Shown here: piece by piece, positions 1-8,750 of the stretch
Layout: each line of letters starts with the position of its first letter
How positions within the stretch are numbered: the first letter of the stretch is position 1
DNA from: Halopseudomonas salegens
GTDB taxonomy: Bacteria > Pseudomonadota > Gammaproteobacteria > Pseudomonadales > Pseudomonadaceae
DNA length: 64,000 bases
NCBI RefSeq assembly: GCF_900105655.1
Contig: NZ_LT629787.1
Span: 1,798,001-1,862,000, forward strand
Reading direction: 5' to 3'
The notes under the pieces: generated by a model
The model's database searches: none
Seen by the model: only the letters and a program-made list of their open reading frames with translations
What the model was told of the DNA's origin: nothing
Made by a program: the position numbers and the translations under genes

Positions 1-397
1 CCGCATCAAGCTCGCGCAAGGGGCCTTCGGTAATGCGCACCAGGTCACCCACCCTGAACGCCGACTCCGCCGGTTGCTGATCAGCACGTTGCTTGATCGC
101 ATGAATAAGCGCCGGCTCGAGTTTCAGCGGCAAGCCTCCGAAAGTCACCATGCGCGCTACCCCTCGGGTCGAGCGAATGCTTGACCACTGCTCGGCACCT
201 GCCGCCATGCGCACAAACAGGTAACCGGGAAACAGCGACTCGCTCAGCAGTACGCGCTTGCCGCCGCGAACCCGCTCCACACAGTGCACCGGACGATAAC
301 AATTGATCTGCTGATTGCGCAGGTGCCACTCGGCACGTTCATCCTGGCGTGATTTGCATTGCACCAGATACCAGCCATCAGCTTTGCTTGACTGCAC
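1..397 (-). CDS. rfaH: Transcription antitermination protein RfaH (3' end beyond window)
   Basis: NusG paralogue that loads onto RNA polymerase paused at ops sites and suppresses termination in long surface-polysaccharide operons. The visible 132 residues begin VQSSKADGWYLVQCKSRQDE and include the NGN-domain motifs RAEWHLRNQ, SLFPGYLFVRM and STRGVARMVTFGG, then the start of the KOW linker (VGDLVRITEGPL). The start is GTG at 395-397: the ATG two bases upstream is in the wrong frame, while a strong AGGAGG lies 5 nt ahead of the GTG. The gene follows wbpM by 55 bp on the same strand, so it is probably the last gene of the wbp-type operon. Two ops elements later in the window (8155, 17596) are its expected targets. 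Family call is firm; the C-terminal KOW domain is outside the window. Confidence 0.93.
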   Translation of the reverse strand, partial: MQSSKADGWYLVQCKSRQDERAEWHLRNQQINCYRPVHCVERVRGGKRVLLSESLFPGYLFVRMAAGAEQWSSIRSTRGVARMVTFGGLPLKLEPALIHAIKQRADQQPAESAFRVGDLVRITEGPLRELDA

Positions 398-452
398 ATT
401 CCCCTCCTGCCTCCATGGCTCAAATCATGACAGCGGTGAAATCCGTCCACCG

Positions 453-2438
453 TCAGTGCATTACCTCGTCGGACGTCTTCTGCTGAAGATGCAGCCAGTC
501 CACTATATCTTCCTGGGGCTGATAACCCTGAACCAACTCCGCCATCAAAACCCGCAAACGCTGGTAATCGTCTGCCTCAATGGCTTCTGTCAGCCCGTCC
601 AGAGCCGGTTTCAGGCTTCCCCAGGGCAAGAAATCCTCGCTCGCCCGCATGATCATTGCGTGATCAGTGGTACTCACGTTGCTACCGATCAACAGCTCCT
701 CGTACAGTTTCTCACCCGGGCGCAAGCCGGTAAACTCGACCGCAATGTCGCCGGCGGGGTTTGACTCGTCCCGAATCGACAAACCCGACAGGTGAATCAT
801 CTTGCGCGCCAGGTCCAGAATACGAACCGGAGCGCCCATATCCAGCACGAACACATCCCCACCCTGCCCCATCGAACCCGCCTGAATCACCAGCTGCGCC
901 GCTTCAGGGATGGTCATGAAATAACGCGTCATCGCCGGGTCGGTCACGGTTACCGGGCCACCGCGCAGAATCTGTTGCCGAAAGCGCGGAATAACCGATC
1001 CGGATGCCCCCAGCACATTCCCGAAGCGCACCATGGTGAACCGCGTCTTGCACCGTTTGCGTGACCCGGCTTCGGCATTATTACTGCTCAGTGCCTGCAA
1101 TACCATCTCGGCCAAACGCTTGGTGACACCCATCACACTGCTCGGGCGCACGGCCTTGTCCGTCGAGATCAGCACAAAATTGTCCACCCCGGTACTGATG
1201 GCAGCCATCGCCGTATTCAGGGTACCAAACACATTATTGTGCACACCCTCACCAATATTGTGCTCTACCAGCGGCACATGTTTATAGGCGGCGGCGTGGT
1301 AGACAGTGTTCACGCCAAAGCTGCGCATTACGTCTTCAAGCCGCTGCAAGTTGCGTACCGTGCCCAATACCGGTTGCAACATAACCGGCAGATCGTCAGC
1401 GCGGATGCGCTCTTCCAGTTCTGCGTTGATGGTGTACAAATTGAACTCGGCATGTTCGAACAGAATCAGCGCGCGCGGCCCCAACCCCAGTATCTGGCGG
1501 CACAGTTCGGCGCCAATCGACCCGCCGGCACCGGTAACCATGACCACCTGATCGCGAACACAGGATTCCAGCAACGCCTTGCGCGGCGGCACCGGGTCGC
1601 GGCCCAGCAAATCGGCGACATCCACTTCCTGAATATCATCCACCTTGACCTTGCCGCTGGCCAGATCCATGAAGCCCGGCACACTGCGCACATGCAAGGG
1701 AAAAGCCTGCAGGTATTCCAGAATTTCACGTCGCCGTGCGCGCGAGGCCGACGGCATTGCCAGGAGCACTTCTTCAACCCCGGTCTCTTCGATCATTTCA
1801 CCGATACGGGAAGGCTTGTACACCTTGATACCGGCAATCACCCGGTTGATCACATTGGGGTCGTCGTCGATGAACGCCACCGGCTCCATGCCACGCCCCA
1901 GACGCAGGGCTGCAACCAGCTGGTTGCCGGCTTCCCCGGCGCCATACACCGCCACCTTGATCCCCATTGAGCGAGCGTTTGCCGAATGGCGCACAAAGGG
2001 CAGACCCAGGCGGTAATCGCCGAGCACAAACTGTCGCATCAACAGGCGCAGGCCACCCAGCAGCACCAGACTGGTACCCCAGTAGATGATCACCAGTGAG
2101 CGCGGCACCAATGCCGTGGAGGAGCCGACAAAATAGATAATGGTCGCCAGCACCAGAGCGGACAAGGTGACCGCTTTCAGAATAGCCAGCAAGGCATCGC
2201 TGCCCATGTAGCGCAACACGGCGCGGTACATGCCGATTTTGATGAAGAAAGGCAGGGAGACCAAAGGCGCGGCACAAAACAGCCACAAATGCCCTCCGAA
2301 CGGCTCGACCATCGAGGTATCGCCCAGGCGCAACAGGAAAGCCGACCACAAAGCCAACCAAACCAGCAGCACATCGACGGCCACCTGGATCAAACGCTTT
2401 GATCGACGGGGCAAATTCAGCAATTTATTGCGCAGCAT
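453..2438 (-). CDS. wbpM: WbpM-like nucleoside-diphosphate-sugar 4,6-dehydratase (membrane)
   Basis: About 661 residues, the usual length of the large WbpM/CapD/FlaA1 class that converts UDP-GlcNAc to UDP-4-keto-6-deoxy-GlcNAc for QuiNAc/FucNAc synthesis. An N-terminal membrane domain (about four helices in residues 15-130) precedes two Rossmann folds: a CoA-binding-like fold (VAVYGAGEAGNQL) and the catalytic SDR domain with MVTGAGGSIGAELCRQIL. The catalytic segment reads STDKAVRPSSVMGVTKR, with Met in place of the canonical SDR Tyr, as is typical for WbpM. An upstream in-frame ATG at 2462 is possible, but the ATG at 2438 has a GGAG ahead of it and begins MLRNKLLNLP like relatives. It overlaps wbpL by 14 bp, indicating translational coupling. 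Confidence 0.92.
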   Translation of the reverse strand: MLRNKLLNLPRRSKRLIQVAVDVLLVWLALWSAFLLRLGDTSMVEPFGGHLWLFCAAPLVSLPFFIKIGMYRAVLRYMGSDALLAILKAVTLSALVLATIIYFVGSSTALVPRSLVIIYWGTSLVLLGGLRLLMRQFVLGDYRLGLPFVRHSANARSMGIKVAVYGAGEAGNQLVAALRLGRGMEPVAFIDDDPNVINRVIAGIKVYKPSRIGEMIEETGVEEVLLAMPSASRARRREILEYLQAFPLHVRSVPGFMDLASGKVKVDDIQEVDVADLLGRDPVPPRKALLESCVRDQVVMVTGAGGSIGAELCRQILGLGPRALILFEHAEFNLYTINAELEERIRADDLPVMLQPVLGTVRNLQRLEDVMRSFGVNTVYHAAAYKHVPLVEHNIGEGVHNNVFGTLNTAMAAISTGVDNFVLISTDKAVRPSSVMGVTKRLAEMVLQALSSNNAEAGSRKRCKTRFTMVRFGNVLGASGSVIPRFRQQILRGGPVTVTDPAMTRYFMTIPEAAQLVIQAGSMGQGGDVFVLDMGAPVRILDLARKMIHLSGLSIRDESNPAGDIAVEFTGLRPGEKLYEELLIGSNVSTTDHAMIMRASEDFLPWGSLKPALDGLTEAIEADDYQRLRVLMAELVQGYQPQEDIVDWLHLQQKTSDEVMH

Positions 2439-3462
2439 CCAGCTTCTCCGCTCTCCCGGCACCCAGTACCAGTGCCAATCCCATCAGGGGTAACCACGCC
2501 AGCAACAACACTATCAGCCCCGGCAGGTGACCGGCGGCAGCAACCCAGGCCCAGGGGAACAGCCACACAACATTCAGCAGGCCAACCGCAACTGTCACTC
2601 TGGCATGGCTGTGCCAACGCCGGCTGGCAAACTGGTAAGCGTGACGCCGATGCGCATGATATACCTTCTCACCCCGCATCAGCCGACGCAACAATGTCAC
2701 GCTGGCATCGACCATGAAAACACCCAGCATCACCAACCAGGCCCAGAACAATTCCACTGACAGCAAGCCACCGTGCAGTGCCAGCACGGCCAGCCAGAGG
2801 CCGAGAAACCCACTGCCAACATCGCCCATGAAAATGCGTGCCGGTGGCCAGTTGCAGAATAAAAATCCCAGCACTGCCATGGCTGACAACAGCAACAGCA
2901 CGGCGTTCCCTGCAAAACCGACGGTCCAGTAGATGACTGCCATGGCCAGGGTCACGCTGACGGCCTCCAGACCGGCAATACCATCAATGCCATCCATGAA
3001 GTTGAACAGGTTCAACAACCACACCAACAGCAAGGTCGCCAACAGCCAGCCGATCAGACTCTGGCCAAGCTCGAAACCGAACAACACCAGCGGTGGCAAC
3101 TCGCCCAGACAGAGCAGCGCCCAGGCCGCCGCCACAAAATGCCCCAGCAAACGCCAGCGTGCAGCCACATGCCCCGTATCGTCCACATACCCCATCACCG
3201 CGACCAGGGCACCCGCAGGCCCCAGCGCCAAGGCCAGGCGCGCCTCAACCAACGCCAACAGAAACAACAGCGGCAAACACAACACCAGGGGCAACACAAA
3301 AGCCAGGCCACCACCTCGGGGGGTGGGCAACCGGTGAGAGCTGCGCGCATTCGGCACATCCAGCAATTGCCGCTGCAACGCCCACCGACAGACGCCTGCG
3401 GTCAGCCCCCACGACAGCAGCACCAGCAACAGGGCCAACACCAGGGTTACCGTCATGCGCAT
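2425..3462 (-). CDS. wbpL: WbpL/WecA-like undecaprenyl-phosphate glycosyl-1-phosphate transferase
   Basis: 345-residue polytopic membrane enzyme of the PNPT (MraY/WecA, glycosyltransferase 4) family, which starts O-antigen synthesis by moving a HexNAc-1-phosphate onto undecaprenyl phosphate. Around ten hydrophobic helices are visible. Family signatures are present: RSSHRLPTPRGGG near the N-terminus, GYVDDTGH, NLFNFMDGIDGIAG (metal/substrate Asp residues), FMGDVGSGFLG and the cytoplasmic HAHRRHAYQ. The gene lies between a nucleotide-sugar epimerase and wbpM, the order known from Pseudomonas, so D-FucNAc or D-QuiNAc is the likely first sugar. It overlaps the upstream epimerase by 10 bp and wbpM by 14 bp. 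Confidence 0.92.
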   Translation of the reverse strand: MRMTVTLVLALLLVLLSWGLTAGVCRWALQRQLLDVPNARSSHRLPTPRGGGLAFVLPLVLCLPLLFLLALVEARLALALGPAGALVAVMGYVDDTGHVAARWRLLGHFVAAAWALLCLGELPPLVLFGFELGQSLIGWLLATLLLVWLLNLFNFMDGIDGIAGLEAVSVTLAMAVIYWTVGFAGNAVLLLLSAMAVLGFLFCNWPPARIFMGDVGSGFLGLWLAVLALHGGLLSVELFWAWLVMLGVFMVDASVTLLRRLMRGEKVYHAHRRHAYQFASRRWHSHARVTVAVGLLNVVWLFPWAWVAAAGHLPGLIVLLLAWLPLMGLALVLGAGRAEKLDAAQ

Positions 3463-4436
3463 GGTTCATCCCGCAGCAGCGCCAGCGCCGCCGGCATGCC
3501 GAGCGGCGGCGCCCAGTCCAGGTATTCCCGGGTCTTGCCGATATCAACCTGCAGACTTCCCAACAAGCGTTCCGCCTCCGCCGACTTGCCACAGGCGCGC
3601 GCCAGCCATTGCAGGCAGCCCACGGGCAACGGCAACAGACGCAGCGGACAACCCAGGGCCTGCGCCAATCGACGCAAGAGTTCCGGCGTACTCACATCAT
3701 CCCCGTCACTGGCCATGAATATCTGATTGACCGCCCGGGGATGGTCAATACAGCGATTCAACAAATCCACCAGATTATCCAGTGCCAGCATACTGCGGCG
3801 ATTATCAACCGCAGCCAACGGCAGCGGCCAGCCAGAGCGCACCCAGCGCATCAGACGGCGAAAATTGCCGCCCACACCCGGGCCATACACCAGCACCGGA
3901 CGCACAATGACCACCTGCATCCCGGTGTCGGCGGCCAAAGCCAGCAAGGCTTCTTCGGCTTCGCGCTTGGATAGTCCGTAAGCGCCGTCCGGACAGGCCG
4001 GATCATCAGCCCGCAACGGCTTGCCGGGAAGGCTCTCGCCCCCTGCGGCCTTGACCGAGCTGACAAAAACGAAGCGCTGCACCCCAGCCGCTGCCGCTGC
4101 CCGCGCCAGCGCCAGCGTGCCTTCGACATTGACCCGACGAAACGCCGCCAACGGATCGCTGGCTTGCTCATCCAGCACATGCACCCGTGCCGCAGCATGC
4201 ACCACGACGGAGTGACCACGAACGACCGGCTGCCAATCGGTTGCTTCCAGACTGGCAATGGAGCGGGTTGCAACAGAATCCGGCAGATCCGCCAATGGCT
4301 CGCGCAGTGCCAGGGTCAAACGCACATCTGCCCGTTGCTGCAAACGACGCCACAAACGGCCGCCGATCAAACCGGAAGCGCCGGTCAGCAACACCGCATG
4401 CTCGGCCTTCGGCTCAAGGTACTCATCAAGGTTCAA
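3453..4436 (-). CDS. NAD-dependent sugar-nucleotide epimerase/reductase (WbpV/WbpK-like)
   Basis: Extended SDR of about 327 residues. The Rossmann motif is LLTGASGLIGG, followed by VVHAAARVHV, the catalytic Ser/Tyr-Lys region (FVFVSSVKAAGG ... AYGLSKREAEEAL) and VRPVLVYGPGVGGNF. Next to wbpL and wbpM, a C-4 reductase/epimerase making UDP-D-QuiNAc or UDP-D-FucNAc (WbpV or WbpK role) is most likely. I place the start at a TTG (4434-4436) because an AGGAG lies 6 nt upstream and the protein then begins just before the NAD-binding strand; an ATG at 4463 in the same frame is the alternative. It overlaps wbpL by 10 bp. Which of the two sugars it makes cannot be read from the sequence. Confidence 0.85.
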   Translation of the reverse strand: MNLDEYLEPKAEHAVLLTGASGLIGGRLWRRLQQRADVRLTLALREPLADLPDSVATRSIASLEATDWQPVVRGHSVVVHAAARVHVLDEQASDPLAAFRRVNVEGTLALARAAAAAGVQRFVFVSSVKAAGGESLPGKPLRADDPACPDGAYGLSKREAEEALLALAADTGMQVVIVRPVLVYGPGVGGNFRRLMRWVRSGWPLPLAAVDNRRSMLALDNLVDLLNRCIDHPRAVNQIFMASDGDDVSTPELLRRLAQALGCPLRLLPLPVGCLQWLARACGKSAEAERLLGSLQVDIGKTREYLDWAPPLGMPAALALLRDEPCA

Positions 4437-4506
4437 GCATGGCTCCTGTCGCACTCCGCACATCGTCCGCCATCTTACCGCTAAACCCGCAGCAACAGAA
4501 CCGTCA

Positions 4507-5943
4507 TCAAGCCTCGGGAATGACCACGTCCAGGGCTTTGCCACGGCGTTTTGCGTGCTCGCGCAGCTGCTCGGCCAGTGCCTGTTTCGCCTGTGGATCA
4601 CCATGCACCAGGCGCACCTGCTCGGGCCAGTGTTCCATCCCCGTCACGAAGCCGACCAGGCCATCCCGGTCGGCATGCGCGGAGTATCCTCCCAGCACAT
4701 GCACCTGAGCACGAATGTCATAGCGTTCATTATCCAGCTCCACATAACCACCGCGCGGCCCGTAGCGCTGAATCTGCCGCCCCGGCGTGCCTTCGGCCTG
4801 ATAACCGACAAACACCACATCATGCCGTGCATCGCCCAGCATGGCTTTCAGGTAGTTGACGATGCGCCCGGCCGTGCACATGCCGCTGCCGGCTATCACT
4901 ACCGCCGGTTGCCGGGTCTGTGCCAAACGGTTGACCATGGCCTGATGCTGAGCGTGATCATCCACCCGCAGCAGGTTGTCAAAAGCCAGCGGACGACGCC
5001 CGGCAGCAACCCGCTCCAGTGCTTCCTTGTCCCAGTAGGGCTGCAGTTCGCGATACAGGTCGGTAAAACGGCTGGCCAGCGGCGAATCAAGAATCACTGG
5101 CAGCCTGGCCCAGTCATAATACCCGCGCTGCTGGCTGATGATGTCTTCCAGCTCATAGAGCAGCTCCTGCGTGCGGCCAATACTGAATGCCGGAATCAGC
5201 ACCGTACCGCCATCCGTCAACGCATGCTCCAGCACCGCCTGCAAACGCGCTTGACGCTGCCGCCGATTCTCATGCTGCCGGTCACCGTAAGTGCTCTCCA
5301 GCACAACCACATCGGCCTGCTCGGGAATAACCGGTGGTGGCAGCAGTGGCGCATGGGTTGCGCCCAGGTCACCGGAAAAAACCAGCCGGCGACGGCGTTC
5401 TGTCTCCGGGTAACGCACATCGCAGTCAACCCAGGCCGATCCCAGAATGTGTCCCGCGCGCTGCAGCCGGATCCGGCAACACACCGCCGCATTCTCGAGT
5501 ACCGTCACCCACTCACCGTAGGCATGCCCTTGCAGGCGCTGCCTGACCAGGCCGACAAAACGGCCGGCCAGCTCGCGGTCCCGCTGCACGCCAACCATAA
5601 AGGCGTCTTCCAGCACCGTCGGCATCAGCAGTGCCGAAGCTTGCGAACAGTGCACCGGGCCCTGAAAACCCGCCGCCAGCAACCAGGGCAAGCGCCCGAT
5701 ATGATCAATGTGCACATGGGTAGCAATCAGCGCCCGTACCGACTGCATGGCGAACTCAATACTCAGGTCGCCCGACCCGGCACCGGCTGCGGACACCTCA
5801 GCGCCCTGAAACAGACCACAATCGATCAACACGCTGTTATCCGGAGTCAGCCATAGCTGATGGCAGGAACCGGTGACTCCGGTCACGGCCCCATGGTGTT
5901 GAATCCAGGGATAATCCTGCGGAAAACGCCTGATCTCGCCCAT
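4507..5943 (-). CDS. MBL-fold beta-CASP RNA-processing nuclease family protein
   Basis: 478 residues of the metallo-beta-lactamase/beta-CASP class (CPSF-73/Ysh1-like). Motif 1 is DCGLFQG and motif 2 is THVHIDHIGRLPWL (HxHxDH zinc site); SGDLGATHAP supplies the motif 4 Asp. The later conserved stretch VVIAGSGMCTAGRIVNYL is the beta-CASP region, and HVLGGYSAHADRDGL the C-terminal His motif. Start chosen at 5943 (MGEIRRFPQDYP) because AGGAG sits upstream and the longer frame lacks a site. It probably cleaves RNA or acts as an exonuclease in the cytoplasm; the substrate is unknown. It is the first gene of the minus-strand group leading into the wbp-type genes, with a 70-bp gap to the next. Confidence 0.9.
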   Translation of the reverse strand: MGEIRRFPQDYPWIQHHGAVTGVTGSCHQLWLTPDNSVLIDCGLFQGAEVSAAGAGSGDLSIEFAMQSVRALIATHVHIDHIGRLPWLLAAGFQGPVHCSQASALLMPTVLEDAFMVGVQRDRELAGRFVGLVRQRLQGHAYGEWVTVLENAAVCCRIRLQRAGHILGSAWVDCDVRYPETERRRRLVFSGDLGATHAPLLPPPVIPEQADVVVLESTYGDRQHENRRQRQARLQAVLEHALTDGGTVLIPAFSIGRTQELLYELEDIISQQRGYYDWARLPVILDSPLASRFTDLYRELQPYWDKEALERVAAGRRPLAFDNLLRVDDHAQHQAMVNRLAQTRQPAVVIAGSGMCTAGRIVNYLKAMLGDARHDVVFVGYQAEGTPGRQIQRYGPRGGYVELDNERYDIRAQVHVLGGYSAHADRDGLVGFVTGMEHWPEQVRLVHGDPQAKQALAEQLREHAKRRGKALDVVIPEA

Positions 5944-6125
5944 ACAGCACTCCTTGCCGTTTATCTCAGCCGTGATTATACGCCGATCGCACAATAACTA
6001 CTGTGAACCAGTTGGCAAAACCGCAAACTGGTAGCAGCCAGACATGTATAATGCCGCCTGCAAACACCAAAGCCCTGGCAGCAAACCACCGGAAGCCCTA
6101 TGCCCCGCGGACCTCAACATCACTC

Positions 6126-6515
6126 ATGACCCTCTGGCTGCAACTGTCTCGCACCCTGGTACGCTACCACCGGCTCTACCAACTGCTGTTTTTCATGACG
6201 CTGGGAGCAGCCCTGTACTTTGGCCTGCGCCCTCACCATGCGCCGCCCAGCCACAGCTGGATACCGCTGACCCTGCACGTCAGCGGCATGTGGTTCATTA
6301 CGCTGCTCAGCTTTCTGGCCTTCCCGCGCGGGTACTGGTGGCTGCATGGGCTATTGCTCGGCGCGCTCGGCACCGGCATCGAGTTCGGCCAGTCCTTTCA
6401 ACCCAGCCGCACGGTCGACCTGTATGACATCTATGCCAACCTCGCGGGCGTCGCGCTGGGCATCCTGCTGGTCGGCCTGCTCAAGGGCGCACGCAAGTGG
6501 CTCTCCTCGGGCTAA
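6126..6515 (+). CDS. VanZ-like integral membrane protein
   Basis: About 129 residues with three to four hydrophobic segments (LLFFMTLGAALYFGL, MWFITLLSFLAF, LHGLLLGALGTGIEFGQ, LAGVALGILLVGLL) and the VanZ hallmark of a charged loop, EFGQSFQPSRTVDLYDIYANLAG. VanZ-like proteins are often found beside polysaccharide and teicoplanin-resistance genes; the biochemical role is unclear. A longer frame from 6003 exists, but its first 40 residues are low-complexity and the membrane protein begins naturally at MTLWLQLS. Its 3' end overlaps the convergent O-antigen ligase-like gene by 4 bp. Confidence 0.8.
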   Translation: MTLWLQLSRTLVRYHRLYQLLFFMTLGAALYFGLRPHHAPPSHSWIPLTLHVSGMWFITLLSFLAFPRGYWWLHGLLLGALGTGIEFGQSFQPSRTVDLYDIYANLAGVALGILLVGLLKGARKWLSSG

Positions 6516-7858
6516 CCGGTTTTCCGACGCACAGAGCTGTGGTGATTGGCCAGAACAGCCACCGCGCACAACACGACAAAAGTGGCGGCATTGGCGGGCA
6601 TCTGCAAATCAAAATCAGTCAACCCGTGAAAGCCGATGGCAAGCACGCCGACGCCCACCCCCATGCCGACACCACTGCGATACAAGGACTCATTCAACCA
6701 CACCGGTTGCAAAGCCAGCCTGAGCACCAACAGTACAAAGAGCAGCAACGGAGCAAAACCGAGCACACCGAATTCGACAAAAAACTGCATGTAATCATTG
6801 TGGGCCAGATCAAAATGCAGCCGGATATCCGGACCCGGGAAGCGCGGAAATACCGCCTCAAAGCTGCCTGCCCCCTGCCCCGTCCATGGCCGTTCCTGTG
6901 CCAGGGGAATAGCGGCAAAGAACACATCATCTCGCAGCTCGTTGGCCTTTTGCACCACCGCGCCATCCACCACCACATCGGTGAACTGAGTGCTCAACAC
7001 GCGATCCTTCAGGCGTTCCAGGCCAAAATACTGGCTGATCACCAACACATCGATAATCAGAATACTGGCCAGGATAAGCCCATTGCGCAGTCGATTGCGC
7101 TTGTCACGCAAGACGAACAACCCGCCCACGCAGAGCAGCGCCGCAAAAAAAGCCGCATTGCCACCGCGTGAATGGGTCATGACCAACGCAATCACCATGA
7201 TCACCAATGCCAGCCGCAACCGCGCTTTGGGCCCCAGCAGCATTTCAATCAGATTGGTCCAGCGAAAATCGCGGCTGTCACGCCAGGCCATCAACAAACC
7301 GATACCGGCCGCCAGGCACATGGCCAGATACCCCGCCATGCTGTTGCGATTGACAAAGGTTCCGGTCGCATTGCCGATATAGGTTTCCTTGGGCACCAAC
7401 AGCAGCCACTCGATACCGGTCAGGGTCATGAAAGCGCCATAGAAGCCCTGCAGCGTTCCGCTGACCACCAGGGTGCCGAGCAACCAGTTCAGGCGCTTGC
7501 GGCTGCGAAACAGGCTGAGGGTGAGCAAAAACAACAGGCTCAAGGCGCAACCCAGCAGCAGGGCCTGCAGCGTAGCGCCGGTATCCATGCTCAACCCGGT
7601 CGCCCATTGCAGCGCCACCCACAGCTGGGCCAGCAGCAACAAGCCCAGCAGCGGCAATCCCGGCTTCAATGCCTTGCCTGGCGGCAACACTGCGCGCCAC
7701 TGGGCAACAGCCCATATCAGGCCCAGGCCGCCAATCCAGAGCAACATGACCCCTAACGCCCATTCCCGGTTACTGGCCAGCGGCAACGGCAACCAGATAA
7801 GCAACAGCAAAACACCCGCCATCAGGATACGATCAAGAGAAAAAACCGTGCTGCTCAT
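6512..7858 (-). CDS. O-antigen ligase/polymerase family membrane protein (Wzy_C)
   Basis: 448 residues with about ten transmembrane helices and the Wzy_C (O-antigen ligase/polymerase) signatures: THSRGGNAAFFAALL after the central helices, the large periplasmic loop with RPWTGQGAGSFEAVFPRF, and AHNDYMQFFVEFGVLG. Such proteins polymerise repeat units or ligate them to lipid A-core in the periplasm. The start at 7858 (MSSTVFSLDR) has a GAGG-like site and avoids a hydrophilic extension. It is divergent from the exopolysaccharide export operon starting at 8220, which has no polymerase of its own, so it may serve that operon. Whether it acts as Wzy or WaaL is not decidable from sequence. Confidence 0.85.
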   Translation of the reverse strand: MSSTVFSLDRILMAGVLLLLIWLPLPLASNREWALGVMLLWIGGLGLIWAVAQWRAVLPPGKALKPGLPLLGLLLLAQLWVALQWATGLSMDTGATLQALLLGCALSLLFLLTLSLFRSRKRLNWLLGTLVVSGTLQGFYGAFMTLTGIEWLLLVPKETYIGNATGTFVNRNSMAGYLAMCLAAGIGLLMAWRDSRDFRWTNLIEMLLGPKARLRLALVIMVIALVMTHSRGGNAAFFAALLCVGGLFVLRDKRNRLRNGLILASILIIDVLVISQYFGLERLKDRVLSTQFTDVVVDGAVVQKANELRDDVFFAAIPLAQERPWTGQGAGSFEAVFPRFPGPDIRLHFDLAHNDYMQFFVEFGVLGFAPLLLFVLLVLRLALQPVWLNESLYRSGVGMGVGVGVLAIGFHGLTDFDLQMPANAATFVVLCAVAVLANHHSSVRRKTG

Positions 7859-8040
7859 GCCGCCTCGTTGTCTGTAATGGTTCGGCCCACTGGGCAAGGC
7901 TGCGCAGTTTAGCACCGCAAAAGCGTCCCGACATATGCCTTGTTCAGCCCACGCATCAGTTCCTGCAGCGGAATATCCGCCATTGCCCTGACGTCAACAA
8001 ACTGAGAATATACCCGCGAAAACTGAATTCAATCATTGCG

Positions 8041-8069
8041 TTGGACTACCCGGCATTGTCATCTAGACT
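8041..8069 (+). promoter_or_regulatory. Candidate sigma70 promoter of the exopolysaccharide operon
   Basis: TTGGAC at 8041-8046 and TAGACT at 8064-8069 are 17 bp apart, giving a transcript start near 8076. The JUMPstart element would lie about 50 nt into the transcript, the expected arrangement for ops sites. The -10 hexamer is only a 4/6 match, so this is a moderate prediction. Confidence 0.4.
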
Positions 8070-8127
8070 ACAGTTGTCAGGTTCGCACCAGAGGCAATGA
8101 ATCCAGTTTATATGCCCTGCAGGCCGT

Positions 8128-8166
8128 GTTGTCAGGAAATACGCAGAATCCTGTGGCGGTAGCATG
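8128..8166 (+). promoter_or_regulatory. JUMPstart-like leader with ops element (one mismatch)
   Basis: GGCGGTAGCATG at 8155-8166 matches the ops consensus GGCGGTAGCGTG at 11 of 12 bases. The preceding bases share the spaced pattern TCAGGAAA ... AATCCTGT with the second copy at 17567-17607, so both are the same JUMPstart-type leader. It lies 54 nt before the first gene of the export operon. RfaH, encoded at the start of the window, would be recruited to polymerase paused here. Confidence 0.85.
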
Positions 8167-8219
8167 CTTGACGGCATACTTCATACCCGCCCCACGCATA
8201 GACCAACGAGGACGTTACC

Positions 8220-8681
8220 ATGCGCAAAGCACTCACCGGCATCACACTTGCCATCGCCCTGGCTTCCGGCCATGTCATGGCGGATGAAGCCACCTTGACT
8301 GCCCTGCAAGACGCCAACATCGTCATGACAGACCAGCAAGCCGACGCCATTGAAGCAGCAACCGGTGAAGAACTGATCGCCCTGATCACCGAACTGGCTG
8401 AAGCCAACGTCGACCAGGCCGCCGCCATTGTCAGTGCCGCCGTCAAAGCCGCTGACAGCAGCGAGACGGCCACGGCGATTGCCAACAGCGTTGCCAATGC
8501 ACTGCCAGCCAACGCTCGCCCAGCGATCATGGCCGCAGCCCGGTCTGCGGCGCAAAGCGCGGGCATGCAGATCAACACACCCGCTGGTGACCCGGGTGGC
8601 CCATCGGTACCATCGCCAACAGGCCCTGCGACCCCGAGCTCACCCGCCGGTGGTGGTAGCAGCAGCGCCAGCCCTACCTGA
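8220..8681 (+). CDS. Small secreted Ala-rich protein of unknown function
   Basis: 153 residues. An N-terminal signal peptide is evident (MRKALTGITLAIALASGHVMA, cleavage after VMA). The mature part is an Ala-rich, probably helical domain (residues 22-120) and a low-complexity Pro/Gly/Ser tail (residues 121-153). I do not recognise a family. It is the first gene after the ops leader and is followed 69 bp later by an outer-membrane barrel gene, so it is likely a periplasmic or matrix component connected with exopolysaccharide export. Confidence 0.75.
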   Translation: MRKALTGITLAIALASGHVMADEATLTALQDANIVMTDQQADAIEAATGEELIALITELAEANVDQAAAIVSAAVKAADSSETATAIANSVANALPANARPAIMAAARSAAQSAGMQINTPAGDPGGPSVPSPTGPATPSSPAGGGSSSASPT

Positions 8682-8750
8682 TATTTTCCGGCCGGGTTGA
8701 TGCCAACCAGCCCGGCTTTACTGACCTTCACATCCAAGGATAGTGACCGC

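Larger units (their letters stand above)
7859..8219. promoter_or_regulatory. Divergent intergenic control region of the exopolysaccharide operon
   Basis: 361 bp without a gene between the ligase-like gene (minus) and the export operon (plus). It contains the plus-strand promoter candidate at 8041-8069 and the JUMPstart/ops element at 8128-8166, each listed separately. I see no other recognisable operator. Confidence 0.6.

Noticed and set aside
4258..5856. 532-codon plus-strand frame across the epimerase and nuclease genes
   Set aside because: Antisense to two genes with intact catalytic motifs; no ribosome site or recognisable domain.
6126..6515. Exosortase candidate near the polysaccharide genes
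   Set aside because: The protein has the VanZ loop (TVDLYDIYANL) and lacks the exosortase Cys/Arg/His pattern.
8220..8681. IPTL or PEP-CTERM tail on the small secreted protein
   Set aside because: The C-terminus is Pro/Gly/Ser-rich with no hydrophobic helix or basic end.
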